Shown: positions 16,289 to 25,305, counted from the first letter of the stretch. The stretch is 42,561 nt of DNA from Sediminibacterium ginsengisoli (GCA_945865545.1 CAMBEQ010000022.1:1-42561), one strand, 5' to 3'. Numbers and translations: made by a program. Notes: generated from the sequence alone by a model not told the origin.

Positions 16289-17404
16289 TTAGATGATGGT
16301 AGACTTATGCAATCTTTCATGATGCACATGTCCTTCCCCAGTTACTTGCTTCTCGATATACTCACAAATCAAATCCCCAATGGCTGTGGTGGTATAACTA
16401 TTCATTGGATCGATGTCTTTGGTCACAAAGCCACTGTTCAAACACCAAGTGGCCGCTTCTCTTACCAAATTGGCTTCTTGGCTTAATCCAAAATGGTCCA
16501 ATAACATAGCAGAGGATAAAATAGATCCCAATGGATTGGCAATATCTTTCCCTTTTGCTTGAGGATAAGATCCATGAATGGGTTCAAACAATGCCACCGT
16601 ATTCCCTACAGAGGCAGAAGGCAATAAACCCAATGAACCTGCTAATACCGATGCTTCGTCACTAATGATGTCTCCAAATAAATTTTCTGTCAAGACCACA
16701 TCAAACTGCGCAGGATTTAAAATGATTTGCATGGCTGCGTTATCAACAAATAAATAATCTACTGCTACATCACTATATTCTTTGGCAATGGCTTGTACTA
16801 CTTTTCTCCATAAGCGGGAGGTTTCTAATACATTGGCCTTGTCTACTAAGGTTAATTTTTTTCTTCTTTTTTGTGCATGCTTAAAAGCCAAATGTGCAAT
16901 GCGTTCAATTTCTATTACTGAATAAGAACAATCATCTTTGGCCACAGTGCCATCTTCACTTAAACTTTTAGCACCAAAATAAATACCTCCTGTTAATTCT
17001 CTATAAATTACAAAATCTACATTCTCTAAATACTTTGGCTTCAATGGTGTTAAATGTTGCAAAGCAGCATAAGTAGTCACGGGTCTGATATTCGCAAACA
17101 ATTGTAATTCTTTTCTCAATTTTAACAAGCCTTGCTCTGGTCGCACTTTAGCAGAAGGATCATTATCATATTTTGGATCTCCAATGGCACCAAATAAAAT
17201 GGCATCACTGGCCAAACATATTTTAATGGTTTCATCAGGTAATGGATTACCTGTTGCATCAATAGCACAAGCACCCATCATTGCCTGCTCGTAACTAAAC
17301 TCATGCTTAAAATGTGTAGCTATCGTATTTAAAACTTTCATGGACTGCTCCGTCACTTCTGGTCCAATGCCATCTCCTAATATCACCGCTATTTTCTTTT
17401 TCAT
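16289..17404 (-). CDS. leuB: 3-isopropylmalate dehydrogenase
   Basis: A 371-residue NAD+-dependent beta-decarboxylating dehydrogenase, third step of leucine synthesis. KIAVILGDGIGPEVTEQSMK opens the protein, ELTGGIYFG gives the substrate loop with its catalytic Tyr, VDKANVLETSRLWR carries the catalytic Lys, and NLFGDIISDEASVLAGSLG and EPIHGSYPQAKGKDIANP bind metal and cofactor. This is full length for the family. The gene lies 27 bp after leuD. The tail ends in a His-rich stretch (GHVHHERLH). Confidence 0.96.
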   Translation of the reverse strand: MKKKIAVILGDGIGPEVTEQSMKVLNTIATHFKHEFSYEQAMMGACAIDATGNPLPDETIKICLASDAILFGAIGDPKYDNDPSAKVRPEQGLLKLRKELQLFANIRPVTTYAALQHLTPLKPKYLENVDFVIYRELTGGIYFGAKSLSEDGTVAKDDCSYSVIEIERIAHLAFKHAQKRRKKLTLVDKANVLETSRLWRKVVQAIAKEYSDVAVDYLFVDNAAMQIILNPAQFDVVLTENLFGDIISDEASVLAGSLGLLPSASVGNTVALFEPIHGSYPQAKGKDIANPLGSILSSAMLLDHFGLSQEANLVREAATWCLNSGFVTKDIDPMNSYTTTAIGDLICEYIEKQVTGEGHVHHERLHKSTII

Positions 17405-17431
17405 ATCCTTTCTAATTAATTCATTTCTATT

Positions 17432-18019
17432 TTATGATTGATTGGCTTTTTCGTAGGCTTCTATTTCTGCTTTCATGCTTAATAAATAATCGATGTCGTC
17501 ATATCCATTTAACAAACATGTTTTTTTATAAGAATTGATATCAAATTTTTCAGAAGCCCCTGTTGCATCAATAGTGATGGTTTGTTTTTCTAAATCCACT
17601 GTTAAAGTATCCTTGGCTCCAACTGCAAATATTTGTTGTAAGAATGCATCTGTAACCGTGACAGGCAAAACGCCATTGTTTAAAGCATTGTTCTTAAAAA
17701 TGTCTGCAAAGAAGCTAGATACCACTACTTTAAATCCATAGTCTTGAATACTCCATGCAGCATGCTCGCGGGAAGATCCACATCCGAAATTTTTTGCTGC
17801 TACCAATATTTCTCCTGCATATTGTTTTTGATTCAACACAAAATCGGCCTTGGGTTGCGCTTCATTGTCATTTTCATATCTCCAATCTCTGAATAAATTT
17901 TTTCCAAAACCATCTTTAGTAGTAGCTTTTAAAAAACGCGCAGGTATAATTTGATCTGTATCTACATTTTCGATACGTAAAGGAATAAACCTACTTGTTA
18001 TTTTTTGTAATGATTGCAT
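17432..18019 (-). CDS. leuD: 3-isopropylmalate dehydratase small subunit
   Basis: A 195-residue swivelling subunit of isopropylmalate isomerase. The diagnostic loop is [33 protein letters not shown] near the N-terminus is also conserved. It pairs with LeuC, encoded 58 bp upstream, to isomerise 2-isopropylmalate to 3-isopropylmalate. The length matches the bacterial family (about 200). It is followed by leuB. Confidence 0.96.
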   Translation of the reverse strand: MQSLQKITSRFIPLRIENVDTDQIIPARFLKATTKDGFGKNLFRDWRYENDNEAQPKADFVLNQKQYAGEILVAAKNFGCGSSREHAAWSIQDYGFKVVVSSFFADIFKNNALNNGVLPVTVTDAFLQQIFAVGAKDTLTVDLEKQTITIDATGASEKFDINSYKKTCLLNGYDDIDYLLSMKAEIEAYEKANQS

Positions 18020-18077
18020 ACGATTCTTATTTTCTCTTCTTCAATTTATTTTTAGATTTTTTTAAATCATCTTTGGA

Positions 18078-19481
18078 TTAATTTAAAATTTCTCTGATGT
18101 CTGTAATTTTTCCAGTTAATAAAGCAGCAGCAGCGGTTAGTGGACTAGCCAATAATGTTCTAGCCCCTGCGCCTTGACGTCCTTCAAAATTTCTGTTGCT
18201 GGTACTGATACAATATTCTCCTGCAGGAATTTTATCCTCATTCATTCCTAAGCAAGCACTACATCCCGCTTGTCTTATTTCTACTCCGGCTGCAGCAAAT
18301 ATTTTATCTAAGCCCTCTGCTTTTATTTGTTTGGCCACTTCTTGCGATCCTGGTACAATTAATGTTTTAATACCTGCATGTTTTTGTTTGCCTTTTATAA
18401 TAGAAGCCACTAATCTAAAATCTTCAATTCTTGAATTGGTGCAAGAACCTATAAATACATTTTGTACGGGCATACCTATTAAAGTTTGTCCTGCTGTTAA
18501 GCCCATGTATTTTAAAGCCTTCTCATAATTTTGTTTTTCAGTAGTATCCGTAAAACTTTCAATAGTTGGTAGTTGGCCTTGTATAGATAAGCCCATACCT
18601 GGATTGGTACCGTAAGTAATCATCGGATCAATATCTTCTGCTACGATATTTATTTCCATATCAAATTTGGCATCTGCATCCGTATACAACTGCTTCCAAG
18701 CTGCTAATTTTTCTTCCCATGCTGCGCCCTTTGGTGCAAACATTCTTCCTTGCATATAATCATAGGTAGTTTGGTCGGGCGCTATCATGCCCCCTCTCGC
18801 ACCCATTTCAATACTCATATTACATATAGTCATACGCGCTTCCATACTTAAGGCACGTATAGCCGAACCTGCATATTCTACAAAATAACCAGTAGCACCA
18901 CTTGCCGAAATTTGTGCAATGATATATAAGATAATGTCTTTGGATACCACTCCATTTTTTAAAGCACCATCTATATTAATGCGCATTAGTTTTGGTTTGC
19001 TTTGCATGATACATTGCGCCGCAAATACCATTTCTACTTCACTTGTTCCAATTCCAAATGCAATGGCTCCAAATGCGCCATGTGTAGAAGTATGACTGTC
19101 GCCACATACGATGGTCATGCCTGGTTGCGTAATACCTAACTCTGGTCCTATGACATGAACAATGCCTTGGTATTGATGTCCTAAGCCATATAATTCAACC
19201 CCATGCTTTTTACAATTTTCAATTAAAGTATCTACTTGAAATTTTGACAAAGCATCTTTGATAGGTAGTTCCTGATGTAGGGTTGGCACATTGTGATCGG
19301 CTGTAGCTACAATTTGTGCAGGCCTAAATAATGGTACCCCTCTTTTTTCAATACCACTAAAGGCTTGTGGACTGGTTACTTCATGTATTAAGTGTTTGTC
19401 AATGTATACGACCGAAGGACCATCTTCAATGATCTTTACTTCATGCTTGTCCCAAATTTTATCAAATATTGTTTTTCCCAT
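18078..19481 (-). CDS. leuC: 3-isopropylmalate dehydratase large subunit
   Basis: A 467-residue aconitase-family subunit carrying the [4Fe-4S] cluster. The first ligand is in VFIGSCTNSRIEDFRL and the other two in RQAGCSACLGMN. IVCGDSHTSTHGAFGAIAFG and the C-terminal TSNRNFEGRQG are also typical of LeuC. It acts with LeuD. It lies 23 bp after leuA, and the start (MGKTIFDKIWDKHEV) matches the family N-terminus. Confidence 0.97.
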   Translation of the reverse strand: MGKTIFDKIWDKHEVKIIEDGPSVVYIDKHLIHEVTSPQAFSGIEKRGVPLFRPAQIVATADHNVPTLHQELPIKDALSKFQVDTLIENCKKHGVELYGLGHQYQGIVHVIGPELGITQPGMTIVCGDSHTSTHGAFGAIAFGIGTSEVEMVFAAQCIMQSKPKLMRINIDGALKNGVVSKDIILYIIAQISASGATGYFVEYAGSAIRALSMEARMTICNMSIEMGARGGMIAPDQTTYDYMQGRMFAPKGAAWEEKLAAWKQLYTDADAKFDMEINIVAEDIDPMITYGTNPGMGLSIQGQLPTIESFTDTTEKQNYEKALKYMGLTAGQTLIGMPVQNVFIGSCTNSRIEDFRLVASIIKGKQKHAGIKTLIVPGSQEVAKQIKAEGLDKIFAAAGVEIRQAGCSACLGMNEDKIPAGEYCISTSNRNFEGRQGAGARTLLASPLTAAAALLTGKITDIREILN

Positions 19482-19504
19482 TTCAACTATTAATTTTTCT
19501 TATT

Positions 19505-20671
19505 TTATTTTTTATAGTCTGCTGCCATCTTTTGTAAATCTTCTTCCTTTACTTCTTTCATTTGATCGGCTACTTGTACAAAAATTGGATATAAAATATC
19601 AATGTCGTTTCTGGTATATTGAAATCCTAATTTTTCAAAGCGATGCGCCAAAGCACTGCGGCCGCTTCTGGCCGTTAAAACAATTTTACTATCTTCTGCA
19701 CCTACTTCTGCAGGATTGATAATTTCATAAGTTTGTGCTTCCTTCAAAAATCCATCCTGGTGAATACCTGATGAATGAGAAAAGGCATTAGCTCCTACAA
19801 TGGCTTTATTAGGTTGTACCATCATTCTCATCATTTCAGAAACTTCATGACTGATTGGATTTAATAATTTAGCATTGATATTGGTGTAATAACCTAAATA
19901 TTTATGTTGATTCAATACCATCACCACTTCTTCTAATGCTGTATTACCTGCTCGCTCACCCAATCCATTAATGGTACATTCTATTTGTCTTGCTCCACCC
20001 ATTACACCTGCAATGGAATTAGCAGTAGCTAGTCCTAAATCATTATGACAATGACAGGATAAAATTGCTTTTTCAATACCTGCCACATGATTGACTAAGT
20101 AGTCCATTTTTGCTTGATATTGATAAGGCAAACAATAACCTGTGGTATCAGGAATATTTAAAGTAGTAGCACCTGCTTTTACGACCGCTTCTATCACTCT
20201 TGCTAAAAATTCATTCTCTGTTCTTCCTGCATCTTCTGCATAAAATTCTACATCGTCTGTAAAATTGCGCGCCAATTTTACGGCAGCAATAGCACGTTCA
20301 ATAATTTCTTCACGAGTAGTATTGAACTTGTATTTGATGTGCAAATCGGAAGTGCCTATTCCTGTGTGTATTCTAAAACGCTTGGCAGGTTTTAAGGCTG
20401 CTGCTGCTACTTCAATATCATTTTGCACTGCTCGAGACAATCCACAAACCACTGTATTTTTTAAAGTTTTTGCAATTTGATTCACCGATTCAAAATCACC
20501 GGGACTAGAAACTGGAAATCCAGCTTCTAAAATATCCACTCCTAGTTCTTCTAAACGTACCGCCAACTCCAATTTTTCCTTGGCATTTAGCTTACAACCT
20601 GGCACTTGTTCTCCATCTCTTAAAGTGGTATCAAAAATGAACACTTTTTGGTTCTGCGTCTGACTCATCAT
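19505..20671 (-). CDS. leuA: 2-isopropylmalate synthase lacking the C-terminal regulatory domain
   Basis: A 388-residue enzyme condensing acetyl-CoA and 2-oxoisovalerate, the committed step to leucine. The TIM barrel starts [20 protein letters not shown] (R18, D19), with metal ligands H207 and H209 in [12 protein letters not shown] and the family motif [19 protein letters not shown] lies in the linker. The protein stops after the helical subdomain (ends [13 protein letters not shown]), so the about 130-residue LeuA dimer domain that binds leucine in E. coli-type enzymes is absent. The leuCDB neighbours argue against homocitrate or citramalate synthase. Two consecutive ATGs (20671, 20668) could serve as start. 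First gene of the operon. Confidence 0.93.
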   Translation of the reverse strand: MMSQTQNQKVFIFDTTLRDGEQVPGCKLNAKEKLELAVRLEELGVDILEAGFPVSSPGDFESVNQIAKTLKNTVVCGLSRAVQNDIEVAAAALKPAKRFRIHTGIGTSDLHIKYKFNTTREEIIERAIAAVKLARNFTDDVEFYAEDAGRTENEFLARVIEAVVKAGATTLNIPDTTGYCLPYQYQAKMDYLVNHVAGIEKAILSCHCHNDLGLATANSIAGVMGGARQIECTINGLGERAGNTALEEVVMVLNQHKYLGYYTNINAKLLNPISHEVSEMMRMMVQPNKAIVGANAFSHSSGIHQDGFLKEAQTYEIINPAEVGAEDSKIVLTARSGRSALAHRFEKLGFQYTRNDIDILYPIFVQVADQMKEVKEEDLQKMAADYKK

Positions 20672-20679
20672 TAATGCAT

Positions 20680-20736
20680 TTATTTTATTACAGATTTAAT
20701 GCTCTTTTCATGCTTGTTGGAAGCAACAAATCGCAT
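20680..20736 (-). other. 18-codon open frame just upstream of leuA
   Basis: ATG at 20736 to TAA at 20680 would encode [18 protein letters not shown], ending 8 nt before the leuA ATG. It has two Ile and two Val but no Leu codon, so it is not a classic leucine attenuator peptide. The codons overlap a short hairpin (TTGTTG / CAACAA). Whether it is translated is unknown. Confidence 0.3.
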
Positions 20737-20743
20737 ACATCTT

Positions 20744-20762
20744 ATTGATTTTGAACCTTTTA
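20744..20762 (-). repeat. Second copy of the 19-nt element, upstream of leuA
   Basis: attgattttgaacctttta, identical to 2592-2610. A related GAACCTTTTA lies upstream of thrC (about 5830-5840). It falls between the leftward hairpin and the leuA start. Confidence 0.5.
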
Positions 20763-20767
20763 CAGAT

Positions 20768-20791
20768 AAAAAACGGGCTTAAGGCCCGTTT
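20768..20791 (-). terminator. Leftward hairpin terminator upstream of leuA (possible attenuator)
   Basis: Arms AAACGGGC (20771-20778) and GCCCGTTT (20784-20791) enclose a 5-nt loop. On the minus strand the hairpin runs into six T, the form of an intrinsic terminator; on the plus strand the U-run is broken. It lies about 97 nt before leuA with no gene behind it on that strand, so it would act in the leuA leader or block stray transcription. Confidence 0.65.
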
Positions 20792-20797
20792 ATTGCT

Positions 20798-20805
20798 CAA
20801 ATTTA
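20798..20805 (-). promoter_or_regulatory. Candidate -7 box for leuA
   Basis: TAAATTTG on the minus strand matches TAnnTTTG perfectly. No TTTG lies 17-23 nt upstream. If it is used, the transcript would begin at or beside the terminator hairpin, which is unusual. Confidence 0.35.
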
Positions 20806-20918
20806 CCCACAATTCACAAGTAATTCACATTATTATTATAGTTATTTTACATTGTGTAATGAGGGTAGATTTAGATTAAATGATTGATTATCAATAACTT
20901 GAATATAAATTAGCTACG

Positions 20919-22484
20919 ATGCCCAACCTTAGTACGGAGGCAATATTTATTTTAGTCAAATCCCTGGAAAGGGCCGAGAAACGCAACTTTAAATTGTATG
21001 TGAAGCGCAATTCTGTGTCTGCCGACTTAAAAATTATTCATCTTTTTGATGCTTTGGACAAAATGAAGCAGTACGATGAAGAGGAATTATTGCGCAAAAA
21101 TGAGTCCATTCAAAAGCAACAACTCTCCAATTTAAAGGCGCATTTATACGATCAAATTTTAGCTAGCTTAAGAATTGTAAAGCAAAATGAAAATATAGAT
21201 TTACAAATTCATGAACAACTAGACCACGCTAAAATTTTATACAATAAAGGTTTGTACCTACAAAGCCTTCGTTTATTAGAAAAAATAAAAACACTTACCA
21301 AGCAAAATAATCAGGTTACTTACTTATTACAAGTTTTATTTTTAGAAAAGAAGATTGAGTCTTTACACATTACGCGTAGTATGCAAGATCGTGCTAGACA
21401 ATTGAGTGAAGAAATTGATGATGCCAATATTAGATTAGAACATATTGCTAAAGTTTCCAATCTTTCTTTACAACTATATGGTTGGTACATTCAGCATGGA
21501 CATGCGCGTAACAATGAGGATAGGCTTGCCTTAGATGCATTAATAGAAAATCCAATATTAGAGCAAGTAAAATTATCCGAAGGTTTTTATGAGCGCTTAT
21601 ATCGTTACCAATGTCATTGTTGGTATGGATTTATTACCCAAGATTTTTTATTGCATTATAGATATTCTCAAAAATGGGTGGACTTATTTGAGAAGGAAGA
21701 AAATATGAAAGTAAATGAGACAGCTTTATACATTAAAGGCTTACACAATTTAATTAGCGCTCATTTTGATTTAAGAAATTTTCAAAAATTTAATGATACC
21801 ATTACCCTATTAGAAAATTACAGCAATACACCTATCGTATTAAATAATAAAAATAATTTAATACAAAGCTTTATTTACTTATACATTGCTAAGATTAATA
21901 AACATTTTTTAGAGGGCAGCTTTAGCGAAGGATTGGCCATGATACCCACGATGGAAGCCCAGTTAAAAGAAATTGAACTTTACTTAGACAGCCATCGAGT
22001 ACTGGTATTTTATTATAAAATAGCTTGCTTGTACTTTGGTGCAGGAAAACATGCTAAAGCCATTGATTATTTAAATCGCATCATTAATTGGAAACTAAAC
22101 CTAAGAGATGATTTACAGTGTTATGCGCGCTTGCTTCATTTAATTGCACATTATGAATTGGGCAATATGGAAGTGGTGAATTATTTATCTAAGTCGGTAT
22201 ATCGTTTTATGTATAAAATGAAAAGCCTTAGTACAGTAGAAGAAGTATTATTTAACTTTTTACGAAAGTCCATTCAAAGTGGTGGAGAAGCCAATAGCTT
22301 ATTAGCCAATAAGGTAACTATAAAAAAATCTTTTGCTCATTTATTAGAAACCCTACAACCCCTTGCTCATAATAAATTAGAAAGCAGGGCCTTTATGTAC
22401 TTAGATATTATTTCTTGGTTGGAAAGTAAAATTCAAGGTAAAGAAGTGCAAGTCATTATCCAAGAAAAATTTATAAGGAAATAG
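20919..22484 (+). CDS. Uncharacterised TPR-like helical protein
   Basis: A 521-residue protein I do not recognise. It has no signal peptide or membrane segment and is predicted helical throughout. The N-terminus (LVKSLERAEKRNFKLYVKRN, then LFDALDKMKQYDEEELLRKN) is charged. The middle and C-terminal parts show helix pairs of tetratricopeptide type, for example HAKILYNKGLYLQSLRLLEK (about 103-122) and CLYFGAGKHAKAIDYLNRII. It is probably a cytoplasmic scaffold or binding protein. It diverges from leuA across 247 bp and converges on the cyanophycinase-like gene. A weak -7 box (TAGATTTA, 20866-20873) precedes it. Regular codon use and good length support a real gene. Confidence 0.8.
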   Translation: MPNLSTEAIFILVKSLERAEKRNFKLYVKRNSVSADLKIIHLFDALDKMKQYDEEELLRKNESIQKQQLSNLKAHLYDQILASLRIVKQNENIDLQIHEQLDHAKILYNKGLYLQSLRLLEKIKTLTKQNNQVTYLLQVLFLEKKIESLHITRSMQDRARQLSEEIDDANIRLEHIAKVSNLSLQLYGWYIQHGHARNNEDRLALDALIENPILEQVKLSEGFYERLYRYQCHCWYGFITQDFLLHYRYSQKWVDLFEKEENMKVNETALYIKGLHNLISAHFDLRNFQKFNDTITLLENYSNTPIVLNNKNNLIQSFIYLYIAKINKHFLEGSFSEGLAMIPTMEAQLKEIELYLDSHRVLVFYYKIACLYFGAGKHAKAIDYLNRIINWKLNLRDDLQCYARLLHLIAHYELGNMEVVNYLSKSVYRFMYKMKSLSTVEEVLFNFLRKSIQSGGEANSLLANKVTIKKSFAHLLETLQPLAHNKLESRAFMYLDIISWLESKIQGKEVQVIIQEKFIRK

Positions 22485-22511
22485 CGCCTTGCTTATTTTT
22501 TATCAATACTA

Positions 22512-23378
22512 TTAAGGTTGAATTTTTCCGGTAGCTAAATTAAATTCTTGCCCCGAGTACATCATCTTAAAAGGTTTTACAACTTTGCCCCATTGTTTTT
22601 TTTGTGCAGCCCAATCTGCTGGATCATAGATCATGGCATAAGACAAGCCCCATATTTTAAATTTTCCTGCTTCTACAATCATCGCTGTTGATTCATCCAA
22701 CCCCACCCCTAAAGTAGTTGGATACTGTTCTATAATGGGTATTAAATCAAATTGTCGATTGCGTACCAATACATGTTGATCTAATGCGGTATTGGTCATA
22801 AATGAAAAGGCTGGTTTGAAATGATAGGTTTGTGTTAAGTCTTTTCGAGCATCCCCACCAATTAATAAAGACCCCATAATGGTGGCCCCTGCTGAAGTAC
22901 CCATAATCACACCCCCTCTGTCTAATAAAGCAATAAACTCATCGTATAATTTAGTACCCTCATAAGCTGCTGCAATTAAATCTTGATCGCCCCCGCCAAA
23001 ATATAATCCCTTTGCTTGACGCATTAACTCGATATTTTTAGGATCATCGGCTATTTTTTTATCTCGCGTATGAATGGTGGAAAGATTGGTAAAGCCTCTG
23101 GAGCTAAATTTTAATAAATGCTCACCCTTTTGAATATACTCCTCATCCTCAGTGGCAGTAGGGATATACACGATGGGTTGATCCTTGCCTCCACAATAAT
23201 TCGCAAAAAAAGTAAATAAGGAATCGGGGATTGTGCCGCCTCCAATAATAATTAATTTTCCCTTATAATTATAAAATGGATTGGTTGTTACAGCAGTAGT
23301 AGCTTGTGAAAACAATTGTATACTAAAAACCAAAAATAAAATAATCGATAAATAGATTGGTCTATTATTTTTTTTCAT
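22512..23378 (-). CDS. Exported cyanophycinase-like peptidase (family S51)
   Basis: A 288-residue protein with an N-terminal signal peptide (IYLSIILFLVFSIQLFSQA, cleavage near 25) and a peptidase S51 domain. The nucleophile elbow is GTSAGA with S162; LIIIGGGTIPD and GLYFGGGDQDLI are conserved glycine loops and VGLDESTAMIV is also typical. Cyanophycinases cut beta-Asp-Arg dipeptides from cyanophycin, but exported Bacteroidota members may act on other beta-aspartyl or acidic peptides; the substrate is not known here. The gene lies 52 bp after the acyl-CoA ligase and is probably co-transcribed with it. Confidence 0.85.
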   Translation of the reverse strand: MKKNNRPIYLSIILFLVFSIQLFSQATTAVTTNPFYNYKGKLIIIGGGTIPDSLFTFFANYCGGKDQPIVYIPTATEDEEYIQKGEHLLKFSSRGFTNLSTIHTRDKKIADDPKNIELMRQAKGLYFGGGDQDLIAAAYEGTKLYDEFIALLDRGGVIMGTSAGATIMGSLLIGGDARKDLTQTYHFKPAFSFMTNTALDQHVLVRNRQFDLIPIIEQYPTTLGVGLDESTAMIVEAGKFKIWGLSYAMIYDPADWAAQKKQWGKVVKPFKMMYSGQEFNLATGKIQP

Positions 23379-23430
23379 GAAGCCTTTTTTATGAATGTAC
23401 CCCCTTACAAAAGAAATAATCTAATTCTAT

Positions 23431-25212
23431 TTAAACATATAACTCTTCAATTTCTTTCGCAAAATGATCTAACACAATTTTACGTCTGATACTTAATTTA
23501 GGCGTCATCTCCCCACTGTTGACGTTCCACTCCCTTGGAATCAATGCAAATTTTTTGACTTGTTCTACTTGATTAAATAATTTATTATACTCATCCACCG
23601 TGTCTTGTAACATGGTAAGTACCATCGTGTTTTTAATAATCTCCTCATTACTCACATACTCAATACCATGTTGCCTTGCCCATTCTTTTAATTTGGCGAA
23701 AGAAGGCACAATTAATGCAGACACGAATTTCTTATTGTCTCCTATCAACATTATCTGCTCAATGAAAGCGCTTTCTTTCATTTTATTTTCAATAGGTTGA
23801 GGTGCCACATATTTGCCACCACTGGTTTTAAATAATTCTTTTTTACGGTCTGTAATTTTCAAGTACCTGCCATCTATAAGTTCTCCAATATCTCCGGTAT
23901 GTAACCAACCATCAATAATCGTTTCTGCGGTTAAGTCGGGGCGTTTGTAATAACCCAACATCACACTAGGTCCCGCCACACAAATTTCACCGTCCGCTTC
24001 GAGTTTATATTGCACCCCATTGATCACTTCGCCCACTGTTCCAAATTTAGTTCCACCTGGTGTTCTTAAATTAATACTAATAATTGGACTATTTTCTGTT
24101 GGTCCATATCCTTCATATACAGGTATTTGCGCCGCATTAAAAATGCGCAATAATTTAACTTGACAAGCTGCGCCTCCTGTTACAATAAACTTAACATTTC
24201 CTCCTAACGCCTCTCTCCACTTATTAAATATTAATTTATTGGCTAATTTTAGTTGAGTACGATACCACCAGGAGCCTGGAATTAAATTATCATATTTTTC
24301 TCCCAATGCCACGGCCCAAAAAAATAATTTTCTTTTAATACCCGTTAACTCCTCTCCTTTCATCATTATTTTTTCAAACACTTTTTCCAATAATCTTGGC
24401 ACAGTAGAAAAAGCTTGAGGAGAAATTTCTTTTAAATTATCTCCAATGGTTTCTAAGCTTTCGGCATAATAAATACTCATGCCACTAAACATATAAATGT
24501 AGGAAGCTACTTTTTCAAAAATATGGTTCAATGGTAAAAAACTTAAAACTTTATCGGCAGGCGCATCAGGAAATGGGAAAGTGTCTTTTCCAGATCTCAA
24601 ATTAAAATAAATATTTTTATGCGTTAACATCACGCCCTTGGGTGTTCCAGTGGTACCCGAGGTATAAATAAAAGTAGCCACTTGTTCTACTGGAATACTT
24701 TTTTTAATAGTAGCCACTTGTTCTAGTAATGCATTGTCATTTTTTAATAAACTAGACCAATGTTTTGCTCCAGGGATGGTATCAAAAGTGTATACTTCTT
24801 TTAAGCAATCTACTTCCCCTTTTATAGACATGACTTTATCATACAATTCTTGATTGCTTGCAAACATATATTGTACCGATGCATCTTTTAAAATAAAGCT
24901 AAGTTCAATTGGGTTGGTGGTAGGATAAACCGGCACCCAGATAACACCCAATTGCTGTGTGGCCATATCCGCTATTAACCACTCTGGGCGATTGGCACTT
25001 ATAATGGCTATTTTATCACTTCCTTCCGGGGTAAAATTATTTGCAGATAAGCCCAAACTTAATAAGCCTGCGCTTAACTGATTTACAGTATTGGAAACTT
25101 CTTGAGTAGAGTACTTCCTCCAGGTTCCATTTTCTTTACCCGACAACATATCCTCTTTAGGGAAATGTTGCAATTGATAATCGATACAATCGAATAGTCT
25201 TTTATATTCCAT
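23431..25212 (-). CDS. Long-chain acyl-CoA ligase (AMP-forming)
   Basis: A 593-residue adenylate-forming enzyme of the FadD/ACSL (FAA1) group that activates long-chain fatty acids to acyl-CoA with ATP. The P-loop is YTSGTTGTPKG (about 183-193). YEGYGPTENSPIIS and GWLHTGDIGELIDGRYLKITD give the A5 and A7 motifs, and DRKKELFKTSGGKYVAPQPIE the A8 hinge and fatty-acid signature region. An in-frame ATG at 25299 would add 29 residues rich in Phe and Cys, encoded by a repeated A/G tract; the family start MEYKRLFDCIDYQL at 25212 is preferred. It is the first gene of a unit with the S51 peptidase. Confidence 0.92.
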   Translation of the reverse strand: MEYKRLFDCIDYQLQHFPKEDMLSGKENGTWRKYSTQEVSNTVNQLSAGLLSLGLSANNFTPEGSDKIAIISANRPEWLIADMATQQLGVIWVPVYPTTNPIELSFILKDASVQYMFASNQELYDKVMSIKGEVDCLKEVYTFDTIPGAKHWSSLLKNDNALLEQVATIKKSIPVEQVATFIYTSGTTGTPKGVMLTHKNIYFNLRSGKDTFPFPDAPADKVLSFLPLNHIFEKVASYIYMFSGMSIYYAESLETIGDNLKEISPQAFSTVPRLLEKVFEKIMMKGEELTGIKRKLFFWAVALGEKYDNLIPGSWWYRTQLKLANKLIFNKWREALGGNVKFIVTGGAACQVKLLRIFNAAQIPVYEGYGPTENSPIISINLRTPGGTKFGTVGEVINGVQYKLEADGEICVAGPSVMLGYYKRPDLTAETIIDGWLHTGDIGELIDGRYLKITDRKKELFKTSGGKYVAPQPIENKMKESAFIEQIMLIGDNKKFVSALIVPSFAKLKEWARQHGIEYVSNEEIIKNTMVLTMLQDTVDEYNKLFNQVEQVKKFALIPREWNVNSGEMTPKLSIRRKIVLDHFAKEIEELYV

Positions 25213-25276
25213 AGTGCAAGTAATATTGAATAACAAATTACTAAGAATGGGGCAGAAAAAAAAGAAATTGGGGCAG

Positions 25277-25305
25277 AAAAAAACCCAGCGATTGGGCACT
25301 GGGTT
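25277..25305 (-). terminator. Intrinsic terminator after the DUF1015 gene
   Basis: Arms AACCCAG (25282-25288) and CTGGGTT (25299-25305) pair, and the minus-strand transcript continues into seven T. It lies 17 bp past the DUF1015 stop and separates this unit from the acyl-CoA ligase. Confidence 0.85.

Noticed and set aside
25250..25283. Two copies of ggggcagaaaaaaa spaced 20 bp apart
   Set aside because: A short direct repeat in a homopolymer-rich intergenic stretch; only two copies and no sign of a mobile element or CRISPR.
25213..25299. Upstream ATG for the acyl-CoA ligase
   Set aside because: The extra 29 residues are a Phe/Cys-rich product of a repeated A/G tract partly within the DUF1015 terminator; MEYKRLFDCIDYQL at 25212 is the family start.
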